Source: Thuidium tamariscinum
Taxonomy: Eukaryota; Streptophyta; Bryopsida; Hypnales; Thuidiaceae
DNA length: 64,000 nt
Assembly (NCBI GenBank): GCA_947034885.2
Contig: OX344750.2
Location: forward strand, 6,113,501 to 6,177,500
Direction: 5' to 3'
This document shows, one piece after another, positions 61,319 to 64,000 of the stretch. The notes below the pieces were generated by a model. The model was given only the letters and a program-made list of their open reading frames with translations. It was not told the DNA's origin and did no database searches. The translations under genes were made by a program, and so were the position numbers. Within the stretch, counting starts at the first letter, position 1, and the number at the start of each line of letters is the position of its first letter.

Positions 61319-61389
61319 CTTCCAGTATTAGTAACGGTCATCCAGCCTGCAGTTGCTACATTGTGCGCCTGTTAATACCAGGACTAGCA

Positions 61390-62290
61390 CTAGAGGCTTG
61401 AAAGCTTTGTTGAAATTGAAGCTTGTCGTCAAATGAAGAACCCGAGGCTGCTGCCAATGAAAGGAGGCTGCTCTAGCAAATTCCCACAAATAGATTCAGA
61501 AATAAACGTGACCACTTTCTCTAAAGACAATGTATTAAGTCGGTTGCTTGGTTCAGGTCAAGGTTGACGTCTCTTACAGGCAAATTTTCTAAAGGTATTC
61601 TGAATTAATGTGAACAATTCTTTTAACTTATCTGTCCATTAAACTTTGAAGACACTGTTAAGGGTGACTACCAAGCATGACGAGAGTAGGAACAGAAGCC
61701 ATTATTCTAATGATTGGAAGACAATATATACAAGAACGCCAAGGCCGGGAAGTGTGCCAAATGAACTCAGATTGCAGGTATCAGTGTCTTACAAATAAGT
61801 TCAAATTGTAATCTTCCTTGTCCTCTGAGACCTGTTCAAGAACATCCCGTCACTGCCTAACGTGTTACTGAAAAACTAGCGACCAATCTCTTATGTACAA
61901 ATATAGTGCCTGCAGTTTGGAGGCAGTATCCGCAACTTCCTTCTCTGCGATGACAAAGCTCCCATTCACGGAGGAAAAAGCACCGTTTTCCCGAATTCAT
62001 CACCACAACTTCAAAGAAGCTCCAAACAGGGCTCATCAACGAGCACCCAGTCGAGGGAAACCGTTGGCAAGCAATTGTGCACAACGATTTGGGACGACCA
62101 TCAATGCTGCAATTGTGCCATCAAGCCGCCATCCCTCTCTCGTTACGTACCCTCAACACGTACAATCAACATCCTTGAAAACAGTATGAATGCTTTCATT
62201 GTGCGGACGATCAAAGTGGTGTAACGCAGGTAGCTCCCTTCAATTAGATCCCTCACATTGGATTCCTTGATGAAGTCTGTCGACGCAACG
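61390..62290. other. Copy-B-specific ~900-bp stretch
   Basis: Absent at the matching place in copy A. Part (61713-61797) resembles the spacer downstream of PBC1 (39855-39960). The rest is unrecognised, non-AT-rich sequence. Confidence 0.5.
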
Positions 62291-63419
62291 GTTGTCTATG
62301 GCCAATCAAAATCCAAACTTCTACACAAACCGCCATGTCTTACAATAAACCTGGCATCAATCTAGCTGGGCTCTAAAGTTGAATTCAAAATTCGTTCGAA
62401 CTATAAGGAAATACATCGCCGGATTTTGAAGGGAAGATATTGCCACGTCCATTTTCTTAAAAATTGGTTGTGCTTCATCGCCCACTGCAATAGTAGACTA
62501 TTGCAACTTCTTCAAAGGCAATAGTTTTGTTGCTAGAGCGTTGAGGGGTAAGCACCCATTTAAATTAGTGTACCCATTCAATGTTTGATACGAAAAGTCC
62601 CTCAAAGTGTCTCCAAGAACACCTTGAAAGTTGAAATCATCCCTATGTTTAATTGTGGTTGGTGGGCTTTGATTTTTTTAGATTAATTTTGGTGTGAAAA
62701 TCAAGGCACATTTTCTAAAGTGCAGATTTAGGTGCCCTAGGGAGTTCTACTTTGAATATTCTATTTTCAATTGCTTATATTATAATAATTTATTTTTAGA
62801 AAAATGTGCCTCCAACTATACTGAAATTGCTTAAATTGGTTGTGATCGTGTTGCTACCTCAGACATATCTTGTCTAGTTATAGAAGTAATGACAATGATG
62901 TCGTTGTTGGTTCAAGTGTGCTTGTTTGTGAACAAATGTTTGTTTGAATAAGTTACAAATTCTAGCAATGAAAGAGGTGCTTTTCAAATGTTGTACTTGT
63001 GCTTCCAAAACACTCATCATACGGGATTTATATAGCGGGCCACTCATCTTGAACCTTTTCAAGATAGTCTACAGTTTGTTTGATTTTTTCTATTGATTTG
63101 TTGTCAATTCATACTAAATTAAAGGGCTTAGCACTAAGCCTTTAGAACATAAATAGTTAAATCTTAGATGACATTGACAAAAAACTTCAAATTAATAAAA
63201 AATCTAGAATGAAATCCCCAAATTGTAAATAAAATTATAATTATGGATATGTAATATGTGCCAATGATTGTATTATTTTCTACCCTATATATGAATGGAT
63301 GTTGAAATTTGGAGCACCACTACAACATTTCATATCACCACTATTTCATTTCGTACAAAGTGACATAAAACACCTTAAGATAGTTACAATCTTCACCTAT
63401 TGATGGTTTTGTTTATTGC

Positions 63420-64000
63420 ATCTAACTTGTGTTATGGCAAATTCTGTTAAAACTGTAGTACTGCAGTATTCCAAATGCCATTTTTCAGACCACGCAGTTG
63501 GAAAATTGACACCTAGTTTAGGTATAGATTTTCAAGAAATTTAGGACTTATATAGATTTTCAAAATCTATGATAGTTTTACATTTCAAACCGCGTAGTTG
63601 GAAATATCATGGACAAGCATAGACTTCAGAAATCTACAACACATGTAGATTTCAAAAATCTATGACAGTTTTGCATTTCAGACCGCGCGGTTTGAAGTAT
63701 CAAAAGTGTCAAACTAACGGAATATTGTTGTTTTAATGAAATTTGCCATTGTTTGAAAATTTATACTTACATATCAATTTTAGATCTTATTAGATTAATA
63801 TTATTCTACTTGTATTTGAATTCATTCAACTACAATAAAACTTTTCCAAGGTAATAGCTCCAAAATTGGACACAAGTACCAATATGGCAAATTTTATTAA
63901 AATGGCAGGATTCCATTAGTTTGACACTTTTAACAATTCAGACTATGCGGTTTGAAATCTACATCTGTCATAGATTTTTGAAATCTTCATGTGTTGTAGA
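63420..64000. repeat. Inverted and tandem repeat running off the window
   Basis: The motif CAGACCGCGCGGTTTGAA and variants recur at about 63490, 63588, 63680 and 63939. 'AAGTGTCAAACTAACGGAAT' (63705) is answered in inverse by 'ATTCCATTAGTTTGACACTT' (63910), and 'GCAAATTTTATTAAAA' mirrors 'TTTTAATGAAATTTGC'. The right arm is cut by the window end, so this is likely the start of a larger inverted-repeat element. Confidence 0.7.

Larger units (their letters stand above)
56495..63320 (+). repeat. Segmental duplication, copy B (contains BURP gene B)
   Basis: Collinear with 40150-47500, offset ~16.36 kb across the gene. Relative to A it lacks ~110 bp (A 44424-44529) and has ~900 bp extra (about 61390-62290). 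The non-coding parts show many small indels, while the coding exons are nearly unchanged. Confidence 0.9.

Noticed and set aside
1-64000. LTR retrotransposons, LINEs, virus-like elements, CRISPR arrays, rRNA
   Set aside because: No reverse transcriptase, integrase or capsid-like protein text, no paired LTRs, no spacer-repeat arrays and no rRNA sequence were recognised on either strand.

Overview
The window comes from the nuclear genome of a land plant. Spliceosomal introns with clean GT/AG borders interrupt every multi-exon gene, and two of the gene families present (BURP-domain and PADRE/DUF4228) are plant families. Six protein genes can be supported, two of them paralogues: the 3' part of a PP2C phosphatase (+, 532-2449), a PADRE/DUF4228 protein (-, 13486-14043), a PUX1-like UBX-domain regulator of CDC48 (-, 28141-30607), the 20S proteasome beta-3 subunit PBC1 (+, 36183-39100) and two BURP-domain proteins (+, 42322-43643 and 58682-60069). 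The sequence does not fix the species. Genes are compact and GC-richer, in an AT-rich, repeat-dense background. No LTR retrotransposon, retrovirus-like or LINE coding sequence is recognisable.

Layout. 1-2.5 kb: end of the PP2C gene, with a fold-back DNA transposon in one intron. 2.5-11.4 kb: repeats, with MITEs of at least four terminal-inverted-repeat (TIR) families. 11.4-15 kb: the PADRE gene and its flanks. 15-27 kb: more transposon debris, including a nested pair, a 431-bp tandem duplication and a CACTA MITE. 27-39.1 kb: PUX1 and PBC1 head to head, separated by a 4.3-kb Mutator-like element with a perfect 9-bp target-site duplication. 40.1-47.5 kb and 56.5-63.3 kb: two copies of a segmental duplication, each carrying one BURP gene, with a 9-kb block between them built mostly from one palindromic transposon family. 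63.4-64 kb: an inverted repeat that runs off the window.

How the genes relate. PUX1 (a regulator of the CDC48/p97 ATPase) and PBC1 (a 20S core subunit) act at successive steps of ubiquitin-dependent proteolysis. Without the inserted element their start codons would lie about 1.2 kb apart, so they may have shared a divergent promoter region. The BURP pair is a recent duplication: the exon-2 proteins are the same length and about 96% identical, while the flanks differ by insertions and deletions.

The main discovery-type signals are as follows. (1) A family of mostly 0.7-1.1 kb elements with GGGTGATTG ends and 4-bp target duplications, including a three-level nest. (2) TTAA-flanked CCCCTAAA elements that look piggyBac-like. 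(3) A 39-nt in-exon duplication in PUX1 that copies the splice acceptor and a YYDLT-type motif. (4) A TATA-box difference between the two BURP promoters.
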